Part shown: one piece after another, positions 36,839 to 51,100 of the stretch
Numbering within the stretch: the first letter of the stretch is position 1
Layout: each line of letters begins with the position of its first letter
Assembly: GCA_037893245.1 (NCBI GenBank)
Contig: JBAIAA010000351.1
Coordinates: 1-64,000 of the forward strand
Source: Crossaster papposus
Taxonomy: Eukaryota; Echinodermata; Asteroidea; Velatida; Solasteridae
Reading direction: 5' to 3'
Length of the DNA: 64,000 nucleotides
Made by a program: the position numbers and the translations under genes
Notes under the pieces: model-generated
Databases searched by the model: none
What the model was told of the DNA's origin: nothing
The model's input: the letters and a program-made list of their open reading frames with translations, nothing else

Positions 36839-39167
36839 TTTACACACAAGCCACCCAACCAATCCTATCGGCTTGATCTGTTAGCTAAGCTTGATAGAAT
36901 CCAAGGTTTTATATTCCCATCGACCCAGTCCTATCGGCCTGACCTTAGCAGCTGGATAGAATCCAAGGTATTCATATTCCCATCGACCCAATCCTACCGG
37001 CCTGACCTAATAGCTAAGCTGGATAGAATCCACGGTATTCATATAATAATAATAATTGGGGAGGCTAATCATCCTTACTTGCAGCTGGTGTGCTGAATTG
37101 CGAAGGATGCAAGTGACACCCAATGACTGTTCATGTGTCACGTCACATTAAAGAACCATTTTTTCAAAAGAACCTAAAAACAAATGTAAACATTGGTTTT
37201 TATGTTGATTATTTCCTAACGTTTCCAAAAATGTATAGTTTAGCAAATCTACACAAACAGTGAACGAAACTTTCAATATGTACATTATGAACCTGACTTG
37301 GAGGCAAGGGCTTTACACACAAGCCACCCAACCAATCCTATCGGCTTGATCTGTTAGCTAAGCTTGATAGAATCCAAGGTATTATATTCCCATCGACCCA
37401 GTCCTATCGGCCTGACCTTAGCTAAGCTGGATAGAATCCAAGGTATTCATATTCCCATCGACCCAATCCTACCGGCCTGACCTAATACCGATAGCTAAGC
37501 TGGATAGAATCCACGGTATTCATATAATAATAATAATTGGGGAGGCTAATCATCCTTACTTGCAGCTGGTGTGCTGAATTGCGAAGGATGCAAGTGACAC
37601 CCAATGACTGTTCATGTGTCACGTCACATTAAAGAACCATTTTTTCAAAAGAACCTAAAAACAAATGTAAACATTGGTTTTTATGTTGATTATTTCCTAA
37701 CGTTTCCAAAAATGTATAGTTTAGCAAATCTACACAAACAGTGAACGAAACTTTCAATATGTACATTATGAACCTGACTTGGAGGCAAGGGCTTTACACA
37801 CAAGCCACCCAACCAATCCTATCGGCTTGATCTGTTAGCTAAGCTTGATAGAATCCAAGGTATTATATTCCCATCGACCCAGTCCTATCGGCCTGACCTT
37901 AGCTAAGCTGGATAGAATCCAAGGTATTCATATTCCCATCGACCCAATCCTACCGGCCTGACCTAATAGCTAAGCTGGATAGAATCCACGGTATTCATAT
38001 AATAATAATAATTGGGGAGGCTAATCATCCTTACTTGCAGCTGGTGTGCTGAATTGCGAAGGATGCAAGTGACACCCAATGACTGTTCATGTGTCACGTC
38101 ACATTAAAGAACCATTTTTTCAAAAGAACCTAAAAACAAATGTAAACATTGGTTTTTATGTTGATTATTTCCTAACGTTTCCAAAAATGTATAGTTTAGC
38201 AAATCTACACAAACAGTGAACGAAACTTTCAATATGTACATTATGAACCTGACTTGGAGGCAAGGGCTTTACACACAAGCCACCCAACCAATCCTATCGG
38301 CTTGATCTGTTAGCTAAGCTTGATAGAATCCAAGGTATTATATTCCCATCGACCCAGTCCTATCGGCCTGACCTTAGCTAAGCTGGATAGAATCCAAGGT
38401 ATTCATATTCTCATCGACCCAATCCTACCGGCCTGACCTAATAGCTAAGCTGGATAGAATCCACGGTATTCATATAATAATAATAATTGGGGAGGCTAAT
38501 CATCCTTACTTGCAGCTGGTGTGCTGAATTGCGAAGGATGCAAGTGACACCCAATGACTGTTCATGTGTCACGTCACATTAAAGAACCATTTTTTCAAAA
38601 GAACCTAAAAACAAATGTAAACATTGGTTTTTATGTTGATTATTTCCTAACGTTTCCAAAAATGTATAGTTTAGCAAATCTACACAAACAGTGAACGAAA
38701 CTTTCAATATGTACATTATGAACCTGACTTGGAGGCAAGGGCTTTACACACAAGCCACCCAACCAATCCTATCGGCTTGATCTGTTAGCTAAGCTTGATA
38801 GAATCCAAGGTATTATATTCCCATCGACCCAGTCCTATCGGCCTGACCTTAGCTAAGCTGGATAGAATCCAAGGTATTCATATTCCCATCGACCCAATCC
38901 TACCGGCCTGACCTAATAGCTAAGCTGGATAGAATCCACGGTATTCATATAATAATAATAATTGGGGAGGCTAATCATCCTTACTTGCAGCTGGTGTGCT
39001 GAATTGCGAAGGATGCAAGTGACACCCAATGACTGTTCATGTGTCACGTCACATTAAAGAACCATTTTTTCAAAAGAACCTAAAAACAAATGTAAACATT
39101 GGTTTTTATGTTGATTATTTCCTAACGTTTCCAAAAATGTATAGTTTAGCAAATCTACACAAACAGT

Positions 39168-42100
39168 AAACGAAACTTTCAATATGTACATTATGAACCT
39201 GACTTGGAGGCAAGGGCTTTACACACAAGCCACCCAACCAATCCTATCGGCTTGATCTGTTAGCTAAGCTTGATAGAATCCAAGGTATTATATTCCCATC
39301 GACCCAGTCCTATCGGCCTGACCTTAGCTAAGCTGGATAGAATCCAAGGTATTCATATTCCCATCGACCCAATCCTACCGGCCTGACCTAATAGCTAAGC
39401 TGGATAGAATCCACGGTATTCATAAAATAATAATAATTGGGGAGGCTAATCATCCTTACTTGCAGCTGGTGTGCTGAATTGCGAAGGATGCAAGTGACAC
39501 CCAATGACTGTTCATGTGTCACGTCACATTAAAGAACCATTTTTTCAAAAGAACCTAAAAACAAATGTAAACATTGGTTTTTATGTTGATTATTTCCTAA
39601 CGTTTCCAAAAATGTATAGTTTAGCAAATCTACACAAACAGTGAACGAAACTTTCAATATGTACATTATGAACCTGACTTGGAGGCAAGGGCTTTACACA
39701 CAAGCCACCCAACCAATCCTATCGGCTTGATCTGTTAGCTAAGCTTGATAGAATCCAAGGTATTATATTCCCATCGACCCAGTCCTATCGGCCTGACCTT
39801 AGCTAAGCTGGATAGAATCCAAGGTATTCATATTCCCATCGACCCAATCCTACCGGCCTGACCTAATAGCTAAGCTGGATAGAATCCACGGTATTCATAT
39901 AATAATAATAATTGGGGAGGCTAATCATCCTTACTTGCAGCTGGTGTGCTGAATTGCGAAGGATGCAAGTGACACCCAATGACTGTTCATGTGTCACGTC
40001 ACATTAAAGAACCATTTTTTCAAAAGAACCTAAAAACAAATGTAAACATTGGTTTTTATGTTGATTATTTCTTAACGTTTCCAAAAATGTATAGTTTAGC
40101 AAATCTACACAAACAGTGAACGAAACTTTCAATACGCACATTATGAACCTGACTTGGAGGCAAGGGCTTTACACACAAGCCACCCAACCAATCCTATCGG
40201 CTTGATCTGTTAGCTAAGCTTGATAGAATCCAAGGTATTATATTCCCATCGACCCAGTCCTATCGGCCTGACCTTAGCTAAGCTGGATAGAATCCAAGGT
40301 ATTCATATTCCCATCGACCCAATCCTACCGGCCTGACCTAATAGCTAAGCTGGATAGAATCCACGGTATTCATATAATAATAATAATTGGGGAGGCTAAT
40401 CATCCTTACTTGCAGCTGGTGTGCTGAATTGCGAAGGATGCAAGTGACACCCAATGACTGTTCATGTGTCACGTCACATTAAAGAACCATTTTTTCAAAA
40501 GAACCTAAAAACAAATGTAAACATTGGTTTTTATGTTGATTATTTCCTAACGTTTCCAAAAATGTATAGTTTAGCAAATCTACACAAACAGTGAACGAAA
40601 CTTTCAATATGTACATTATGAACCTGACTTGGAGGCAAGGGCTTTACACACAAGCCACCCAACCAATCCTATCGGCTTGATCTGTTAGCTAAGCTTGATA
40701 GAATCCAAGGTATTATATTCCCATCGACCCAGTCCTATCGGCCTGACCTTAGCAGCTGGATAGAATCCAAGGTATTCATATTCCCATCGACCCAATCCTA
40801 CCGGCCTGACCTAATAGCTAAGCTGGATAGAATCCACGGTATTCATATAATAATAATAATTGGGGAGGCTAATCATCCTTACTTGCAGCTGGTGTGCTGA
40901 ATTGCGAAGGATGCAAGTGACACCCAATGACTGTTCATGTGTCACGTCACATTAAAGAACCATTTTTTCAAAAGAACCTAAAAACAAATGTAAACATTGG
41001 TTTTTATGTTGATTATTTCCTAACGTTTCCAAAAATGTATAGTTTAGCAAATCTACACAAACAGTGAACGAAACTTTCAATATGTACATTATGAACCTGA
41101 CTTGGAGGCAAGGGCTTTACACACAAGCCACCCAACCAATCCTATCGGCTTGATCTGTTAGCTAAGCTTGATAGAATCCAAGGTATTATATTCCCATCGA
41201 CCCAGTCCTATCGGCCTGACCTTAGCTAAGCTGGATAGAATCCAAGGTATTCATATTCCCATCGACCCAATCCTACCGGCCTGACCTAATAGCTAAGCTG
41301 GATAGAATCCACGGTATTCATATAATAATAATAATTGGGGAGGCTAATCATCCTTACTTGCAGCTGGTGTGCTGAATTGCGAAGGATGCAAGTGACACCC
41401 AATGACTGTTCATGTGTCACGTCACATTAAAGAACCATTTTTTCAAAAGAACCTAAAAACAAATGTAAACATTGGTTTTTATGTTGATTATTTCCTAACG
41501 TTTCCAAAAATGTATAGTTTAGCAAATCTACACAAACAGTGAACGAAACTTTCAATATGTACATTATGAACCTGACTTGGAGGCAAGGGCTTTACACACA
41601 AGCCACCCAACCAATCCTATCGGCTTGATCTGTTAGCTAAGCTTGATAGAATCCAAGGTATTATATTCCCATCGACCCAGTCCTATCGGCCTGACCTTAG
41701 CTAAGCTGGATAGAATCCAAGGTATTCATATTCCCATCGACCCAATCCTACCGGCCTGACCTAATAGCTAAGCTGGATAGAATCCACGGTATTCATATAA
41801 TAATAATAATTGGGGAGGCTAATCATCCTTACTTGCAGCTGGTGTGCTGAATTGCGAAGGATGCAAGTGACACCCAATGACTGTTCATGTGTCACGTCAC
41901 ATTAAAGAACCATTTTTTCAAAAGAACCTAAAAACAAATGTAAACATTGGTTTTTATGTTGATTATTTCCTAACGTTTCCAAAAATGTATAGTTTAGCAA
42001 ATCTACACAAACAGTGAACGAAACTTTCAATATGTACATTATGAACCTGACTTGGAGGCAAGGGCTTTACACACAAGCCACCCAACCAATCCTATCGGCT

Positions 42101-45100
42101 TGATCTGTTAGCTAAGCTTGATAGAATCCAAGGTATTATATTCCCATCGACCCAGTCCTATCGGCCTGACCTTAGCTAAGCTGGATAGAATCCAAGGTAT
42201 TCATATTCTCATCGACCCAATCCTACCGGCCTGACCTAATAGCTAAGCTGGATAGAATCCACGGTATTCATATAATAATAATAATTGGGGAGGCTAATCA
42301 TCCTTACTTGCAGCTGGTGTGCTGAATTGCGAAGGATGCAAGTGACACCCAATGACTGTTCATGTGTCACGTCACATTAAAGAACCATTTTTTCAAAAGA
42401 ACCTAAAAACAAATGTAAACATTGGTTTTTATGTTGATTATTTCCTAACGTTTCCAAAAATGTATAGTTTAGCAAATCTACACAAACAGTGAACGAAACT
42501 TTCAATATGTACATTATGAACCTGACTTGGAGGCAAGGGCTTTACACACAAGCCACCCAACCAATCCTATCGGCTTGATCTGTTAGCTAAGCTTGATAGA
42601 ATCCAAGGTATTATATTCCCATCGACCCAGTCCTATCGGCCTGACCTTAGCTAAGCTGGATAGAATCCAAGGTATTCATATTCCCATCGACCCAATCCTA
42701 CCGGCCTGACCTAATAGCTAAGCTGGATAGAATCCACGGTATTCATATAATAATAATAATTGGGGAGGCTAATCATCCTTACTTGCAGCTGGTGTGCTGA
42801 ATTGCGAAGGATGCAAGTGACACCCAATGACTGTTCATGTGTCACGTCACATTAAAGAACCATTTTTTCAAAAGAACCTAAAAACAAATGTAAACATTGG
42901 TTTTTATGTTGATTATTTCCTAACGTTTCCAAAAATGTATAGTTTAGCAAATCTACACAAACAGTGAACGAAACTTTCAATATGTACATTATGAACCTGA
43001 CTTGGAGGCAAGGGCTTTACACACAAGCCACCCAACCAATCCTATCGGCTTGATCTGTTAGCTAAGCTTGATAGAATCCAAGGTATTATATTCCCATCGA
43101 CCCAGTCCTATCGGCCTGACCTTAGCTAAGCTGGATAGAATCCAAGGTATTCATATTCCCATCGACCCAATCCTACCGGCCTGACCTAATAGCTAAGCTG
43201 GATAGAATCCACGGTATTCATATAATAATAATAATTGGGGAGGCTAATCATCCTTACTTGCAGCTGGTGTGCTGAATTGCGAAGGATGCAAGTGACACCC
43301 AATGACTGTTCATGTGTCACGTCACATTAAAGAACCATTTTTTCAAAAGAACCTAAAAACAAATGTAAACATTGGTTTTTATGTTGATTATTTCCTAACG
43401 TTTCCAAAAATGTATAGTTTAGCAAATCTACACAAACAGTGAACGAAACTTTCAATATGTACATTATGAACCTGACTTGGAGGCAAGGGCTTTACACACA
43501 AGCCACCCAACCAATCCTATCGGCTTGATCTGTTAGCTAAGCTTGATAGAATCCAAGGTATTATATTCCCATCGACCCAGTCCTATCGGCCTGACCTTAG
43601 CAGCTGGATAGAATCCAAGGTATTCATATTCCCATCGACCCAATCCTACCGGCCTGACCTAATAGCTAAGCTGGATAGAATCCACGGTATTCATATAATA
43701 ATAATAATTGGGGAGGCTAATCATCCTTACTTGCAGCTGGTGTGCTGAATTGCGAAGGATGCAAGTGACACCCAATGACTGTTCATGTGTCACGTCACAT
43801 TAAAGAACCATTTTTTCAAAAGAACCTAAAAACAAATGTAAACATTGGTTTTTATGTTGATTATTTCCTAACGTTTCCAAAAATGTATAGTTTAGCAAAT
43901 CTACACAAACAGTGAACGAAACTTTCAATATGTACATTATGAACCTGACTTGGAGGCAAGGGCTTTACACACAAGCCACCCAACCAATCCTATCGGCTTG
44001 ATCTGTTAGCTAAGCTTGATAGAATCCAAGGTATTATATTCCCATCGACCCAGTCCTATCGGCCTGACCTTAGCTAAGCTGGATAGAATCCAAGGTATTC
44101 ATATTCCCATCGACCCAATCCTACCGGCCTGACCTAATAGCTAAGCTGGATAGAATCCACGGTATTCATATAATAATAATAATTGGGGAGGCTAATCATC
44201 CTTACTTGCAGCTGGTGTGCTGAATTGCGAAGGATGCAAGTGACACCCAATGACTGTTCATGTGTCACGTCACATTAAAGAACCATTTTTTCAAAAGAAC
44301 CTAAAAACAAATGTAAACATTGGTTTTTATGTTGATTATTTCCTAACGTTTCCAAAAATGTATAGTTTAGCAAATCTACACAAACAGTGAACGAAACTTT
44401 CAATATGTACATTATGAACCTGACTTGGAGGCAAGGGCTTTACACACAAGCCACCCAACCAATCCTATCGGCTTGATCTGTTAGCTAAGCTTGATAGAAT
44501 CCAAGGTATTATATTCCCATCGACCCAGTCCTATCGGCCTGACCTTAGCTAAGCTGGATAGAATCCAAGGTATTCATATTCCCATCGACCCAATCCTACC
44601 GGCCTGACCTAATAGCTAAGCTGGATAGAATCCACGGTATTCATATAATAATAATAATTGGGGAGGCTAATCATCCTTACTTGCAGCTGGTGTGCTGAAT
44701 TGCGAAGGATGCAAGTGACACCCAATGACTGTTCATGTGTCACGTCACATTAAAGAACCATTTTTTCAAAAGAACCTAAAAACAAATGTAAACATTGGTT
44801 TTTATGTTGATTATTTCCTAACGTTTCCAAAAATGTATAGTTTAGCAAATCTACACAAACAGTGAACGAAACTTTCAATATGTACATTATGAACCTGACT
44901 TGGAGGCAAGGGCTTTACACACAAGCCACCCAACCAATCCTATCGGCTTGATCTGTTAGCTAAGCTTGATAGAATCCAAGGTATTATATTCCCATCGACC
45001 CAGTCCTATCGGCCTGACCTTAGCTAAGCTGGATAGAATCCAAGGTATTCATATTCTCATCGACCCAATCCTACCGGCCTGACCTAATAGCTAAGCTGGA

Positions 45101-48100
45101 TAGAATCCACGGTATTCATATAATAATAATAATTGGGGAGGCTAATCATCCTTACTTGCAGCTGGTGTGCTGAATTGCGAAGGATGCAAGTGACACCCAA
45201 TGACTGTTCATGTGTCACGTCACATTAAAGAACCATTTTTTCAAAAGAACCTAAAAACAAATGTAAACATTGGTTTTTATGTTGATTATTTCCTAACGTT
45301 TCCAAAAATGTATAGTTTAGCAAATCTACACAAACAGTGAACGAAACTTTCAATATGTACATTATGAACCTGACTTGGAGGCAAGGGCTTTACACACAAG
45401 CCACCCAACCAATCCTATCGGCTTGATCTGTTAGCTAAGCTTGATAGAATCCAAGGTATTATATTCCCATCGACCCAGTCCTATCGGCCTGACCTTAGCT
45501 AAGCTGGATAGAATCCAAGGTATTCATATTCCCATCGACCCAATCCTACCGGCCTGACCTAATAGCTAAGCTGGATAGAATCCACGGTATTCATATAATA
45601 ATAATAATTGGGGAGGCTAATCATCCTTACTTGCAGCTGGTGTGCTGAATTGCGAAGGATGCAAGTGACACCCAATGACTGTTCATGTGTCACGTCACAT
45701 TAAAGAACCATTTTTTCAAAAGAACCTAAAAACAAATGTAAACATTGGTTTTTATGTTGATTATTTCCTAACGTTTCCAAAAATGTATAGTTTAGCAAAT
45801 CTACACAAACAGTGAACGAAACTTTCAATATGTACATTATGAACCTGACTTGGAGGCAAGGGCTTTACACACAAGCCACCCAACCAATCCTATCGGCTTG
45901 ATCTGTTAGCTAAGCTTGATAGAATCCAAGGTATTATATTCCCATCGACCCAGTCCTATCGGCCTGACCTTAGCTAAGCTGGATAGAATCCAAGGTATTC
46001 ATATTCCCATCGACCCAATCCTACCGGCCTGACCTAATAGCTAAGCTGGATAGAATCCACGGTATTCATATAATAATAATAATTGGGGAGGCTAATCATC
46101 CTTACTTGCAGCTGGTGTGCTGAATTGCGAAGGATGCAAGTGACACCCAATGACTGTTCATGTGTCACGTCACATTAAAGAACCATTTTTTCAAAAGAAC
46201 CTAAAAACAAATGTAAACATTGGTTTTTATGTTGATTATTTCCTAACGTTTCCAAAAATGTATAGTTTAGCAAATCTACACAAACAGTGAACGAAACTTT
46301 CAATATGTACATTATGAACCTGACTTGGAGGCAAGGGCTTTACACACAAGCCACCCAACCAATCCTATCGGCTTGATCTGTTAGCTAAGCTTGATAGAAT
46401 CCAAGGTATTATATTCCCATCGACCCAGTCCTATCGGCCTGACCTTAGCTAAGCTGGATAGAATCCAAGGTATTCATATTCCCATCGACCCAATCCTACC
46501 GGCCTGACCTAATAGCTAAGCTGGATAGAATCCACGGTATTCATATAATAATAATAATTGGGGAGGCTAATCATCCTTACTTGCAGCTGGTGTGCTGAAT
46601 TGCGAAGGATGCAAGTGACACCCAATGACTGTTCATGTGTCACGTCACATTAAAGAACCATTTTTTCAAAAGAACCTAAAAACAAATGTAAACATTGGTT
46701 TTTATGTTGATTATTTCCTAACGTTTCCAAAAATGTATAGTTTAGCAAATCTACACAAACAGTGAACGAAACTTTCAATATGTACATTATGAACCTGACT
46801 TGGAGGCAAGGGCTTTACACACAAGCCACCCAACCAATCCTATCGGCTTGATCTGTTAGCTAAGCTTGATAGAATCCAAGGTATTATATTCCCATCGACC
46901 CAGTCCTATCGGCCTGACCTTAGCTAAGCTGGATAGAATCCAAGGTATTCATATTCCCATCGACCCAATCCTACCGGCCTGACCTAATAGCTAAGCTGGA
47001 TAGAATCCACGGTATTCATATAATAATAATAATTGGGGAGGCTAATCATCCTTACTTGCAGCTGGTGTGCTGAATTGCGAAGGATGCAAGTGACACCCAA
47101 TGACTGTTCATGTGTCACGTCACATTAAAGAACCATTTTTTCAAAAGAACCTAAAAACAAATGTAAACATTGGTTTTTATGTTGATTATTTCCTAACGTT
47201 TCCAAAAATGTATAGTTTAGCAAATCTACACAAACAGTGAACGAAACTTTCAATATGTACATTATGAACCTGACTTGGAGGCAAGGGCTTTACACACAAG
47301 CCACCCAACCAATCCTATCGGCTTGATCTGTTAGCTAAGCTTGATAGAATCCAAGGTATTATATTCCCATCGACCCAGTCCTATCGGCCTGACCTTAGCT
47401 AAGCTGGATAGAATCCAAGGTATTCATATTCCCATCGACCCAATCCTACCGGCCTGACCTAATAGCTAAGCTGGATAGAATCCACGGTATTCATATAATA
47501 ATAATAATTGGGGAGGCTAATCATCCTTACTTGCAGCTGGTGTGCTGAATTGCGAAGGATGCAAGTGACACCCAATGACTGTTCATGTGTCACGTCACAT
47601 TAAAGAACCATTTTTTCAAAAGAACCTAAAAACAAATGTAAACATTGGTTTTTATGTTGATTATTTCCTAACGTTTCCAAAAATGTATAGTTTAGCAAAT
47701 CTACACAAACAGTGAACGAAACTTTCAATATGTACATTATGAACCTGACTTGGAGGCAAGGGCTTTACACACAAGCCACCCAACCAATCCTATCGGCTTG
47801 ATCTGTTAGCTAAGCTTGATAGAATCCAAGGTATTATATTCCCATCGACCCAGTCCTATCGGCCTGACCTTAGCTAAGCTGGATAGAATCCAAGGTATTC
47901 ATATTCTCATCGACCCAATCCTACCGGCCTGACCTAATAGCTAAGCTGGATAGAATCCACGGTATTCATATAATAATAATAATTGGGGAGGCTAATCATC
48001 CTTACTTGCAGCTGGTGTGCTGAATTGCGAAGGATGCAAGTGACACCCAATGACTGTTCATGTGTCACGTCACATTAAAGAACCATTTTTTCAAAAGAAC

Positions 48101-51100
48101 CTAAAAACAAATGTAAACATTGGTTTTTATGTTGATTATTTCCTAACGTTTCCAAAAATGTATAGTTTAGCAAATCTACACAAACAGTGAACGAAACTTT
48201 CAATATGTACATTATGAACCTGACTTGGAGGCAAGGGCTTTACACACAAGCCACCCAACCAATCCTATCGGCTTGATCTGTTAGCTAAGCTTGATAGAAT
48301 CCAAGGTATTATATTCCCATCGACCCAGTCCTATCGGCCTGACCTTAGCTAAGCTGGATAGAATCCAAGGTATTCATATTCCCATCGACCCAATCCTACC
48401 GGCCTGACCTAATAGCTAAGCTGGATAGAATCCACGGTATTCATATAATAATAATAATTGGGGAGGCTAATCATCCTTACTTGCAGCTGGTGTGCTGAAT
48501 TGCGAAGGATGCAAGTGACACCCAATGACTGTTCATGTGTCACGTCACATTAAAGAACCATTTTTTCAAAAGAACCTAAAAACAAATGTAAACATTAGTT
48601 TTTATGTTGATTATTTCCTAACGTTTCCAAAAATGTATAGTTTAGCAAATCTACACAAACAGTGAACGAAACTTTCAATATGTACATTATGAACCTGACT
48701 TGGAGGCAAGGGCTTTACACACAAGCCACCCAACCAATCCTATCGGCTTGATCTGTTAGCTAAGCTTGATAGAATCCAAGGTATTATATTCCCATCGACC
48801 CAGTCCTATCGGCCTGACCTTAGCAGCTGGATAGAATCCAAGGTATTCATATTCCCATCGACCCAATCCTACCGGCCTGACCTAATAGCTAAGCTGGATA
48901 GAATCCACGGTATTCATATAATAATAATAATTGGGGAGGCTAATCATCCTTACTTGCAGCTGGTGTGCTGAATTGCGAAGGATGCAAGTGACACCCAATG
49001 ACTGTTCATGTGTCACGTCACATTAAAGAACCATTTTTTCAAAAGAACCTAAAAACAAATGTAAACATTGGTTTTTATGTTGATTATTTCCTAACGTTTC
49101 CAAAAATGTATAGTTTAGCAAATCTACACAAACAGTAAACGAAACTTTCAATATGTACATTATGAACCTGACTTGGAGGCAAGGGCTTTACACACAAGCC
49201 ACCCAACCAATCCTATCGGCTTGATCTGTTAGCTAAGCTTGATAGAATCCAAGGTATTATATTCCCATCGACCCAGTCCTATCGGCCTGACCTTAGCTAA
49301 GCTGGATAGAATCCAAGGTATTCATATTCCCATCGACCCAATCCTACCGGCCTGACCTAATAGCTAAGCTGGATAGAATCCACGGTATTCATAAAATAAT
49401 AATAATTGGGGAGGCTAATCATCCTTACTTGCAGCTGGTGTGCTGAATTGCGAAGGATGCAAGTGACACCCAATGACTGTTCATGTGTCACGTCACATTA
49501 AAGAACCATTTTTTCAAAAGAACCTAAAAACAAATGTAAACATTGGTTTTTATGTTGATTATTTCCTAACGTTTCCAAAAATGTATAGTTTAGCAAATCT
49601 ACACAAACAGTGAACGAAACTTTCAATATGTACATTATGAACCTGACTTGGAGGCAAGGGCTTTACACACAAGCCACCCAACCAATCCTATCGGCTTGAT
49701 CTGTTAGCTAAGCTTGATAGAATCCAAGGTATTATATTCCCATCGACCCAGTCCTATCGGCCTGACCTTAGCTAAGCTGGATAGAATCCAAGGTATTCAT
49801 ATTCCCATCGACCCAATCCTACCGGCCTGACCTAATAGCTAAGCTGGATAGAATCCACGGTATTCATATAATAATAATAATTGGGGAGGCTAATCATCCT
49901 TACTTGCAGCTGGTGTGCTGAATTGCGAAGGATGCAAGTGACACCCAATGACTGTTCATGTGTCACGTCACATTAAAGAACCATTTTTTCAAAAGAACCT
50001 AAAAACAAATGTAAACATTGGTTTTTATGTTGATTATTTCTTAACGTTTCCAAAAATATATAGTTTAGCAAATCTACACAAACAGTGAACGAAACTTTCA
50101 ATATGCACATTATGAACCTGACTTGGAGGCAAGGGCTTTACACACAAGCCACCCAACCAATCCTATCGGCTTGATCTGTTAGCTAAGCTTGATAGAATCC
50201 AAGGTATTATATTCCCATCGACCCAGTCCTATCGGCCTGACCTTAGCTAAGCTGGATAGAATCCAAGGTATTCATATTCCCATCGACCCAATCCTACCGG
50301 CCTGACCTAATAGCTAAGCTGGATAGAATCCACGGTATTCATATAATAATAATAATTGGGGAGGCTAATCATCCTTACTTGCAGCTGGTGTGCTGAATTG
50401 CGAAGGATGCAAGTGACACCCAATGACTGTTCATGTGTCACGTCACATTAAAGAACCATTTTTTCAAAAGAACCTAAAAACAAATGTAAACATTGGTTTT
50501 TATGTTGATTATTTCCTAACGTTTCCAAAAATGTATAGTTTAGCAAATCTACACAAACAGTGAACGAAACTTTCAATATGTACATTATGAACCTGACTTG
50601 GAGGCAAGGGCTTTACACACAAGCCACCCAACCAATCCTATCGGCTTGATCTGTTAGCTAAGCTTGATAGAATCCAAGGTATTATATTCCCATCGACCCA
50701 GTCCTATCGGCCTGACCTTAGCAGCTGGATAGAATCCAAGGTATTCATATTCCCATCGACCCAATCCTACCGGCCTGACCTAATAGCTAAGCTGGATAGA
50801 ATCCACGGTATTCATATAATAATAATAATTGGGGAGGCTAATCATCCTTACTTGCAGCTGGTGTGCTGAATTGCGAAGGATGCAAGTGACACCCAATGAC
50901 TGTTCATGTGTCACGTCACATTAAAGAACCATTTTTTCAAAAGAACCTAAAAACAAATGTAAACATTGGTTTTTATGTTGATTATTTCCTAACGTTTCCA
51001 AAAATGTATAGTTTAGCAAATCTACACAAACAGTGAACGAAACTTTCAATATGTACATTATGAACCTGACTTGGAGGCAAGGGCTTTACACACAAGCCAC

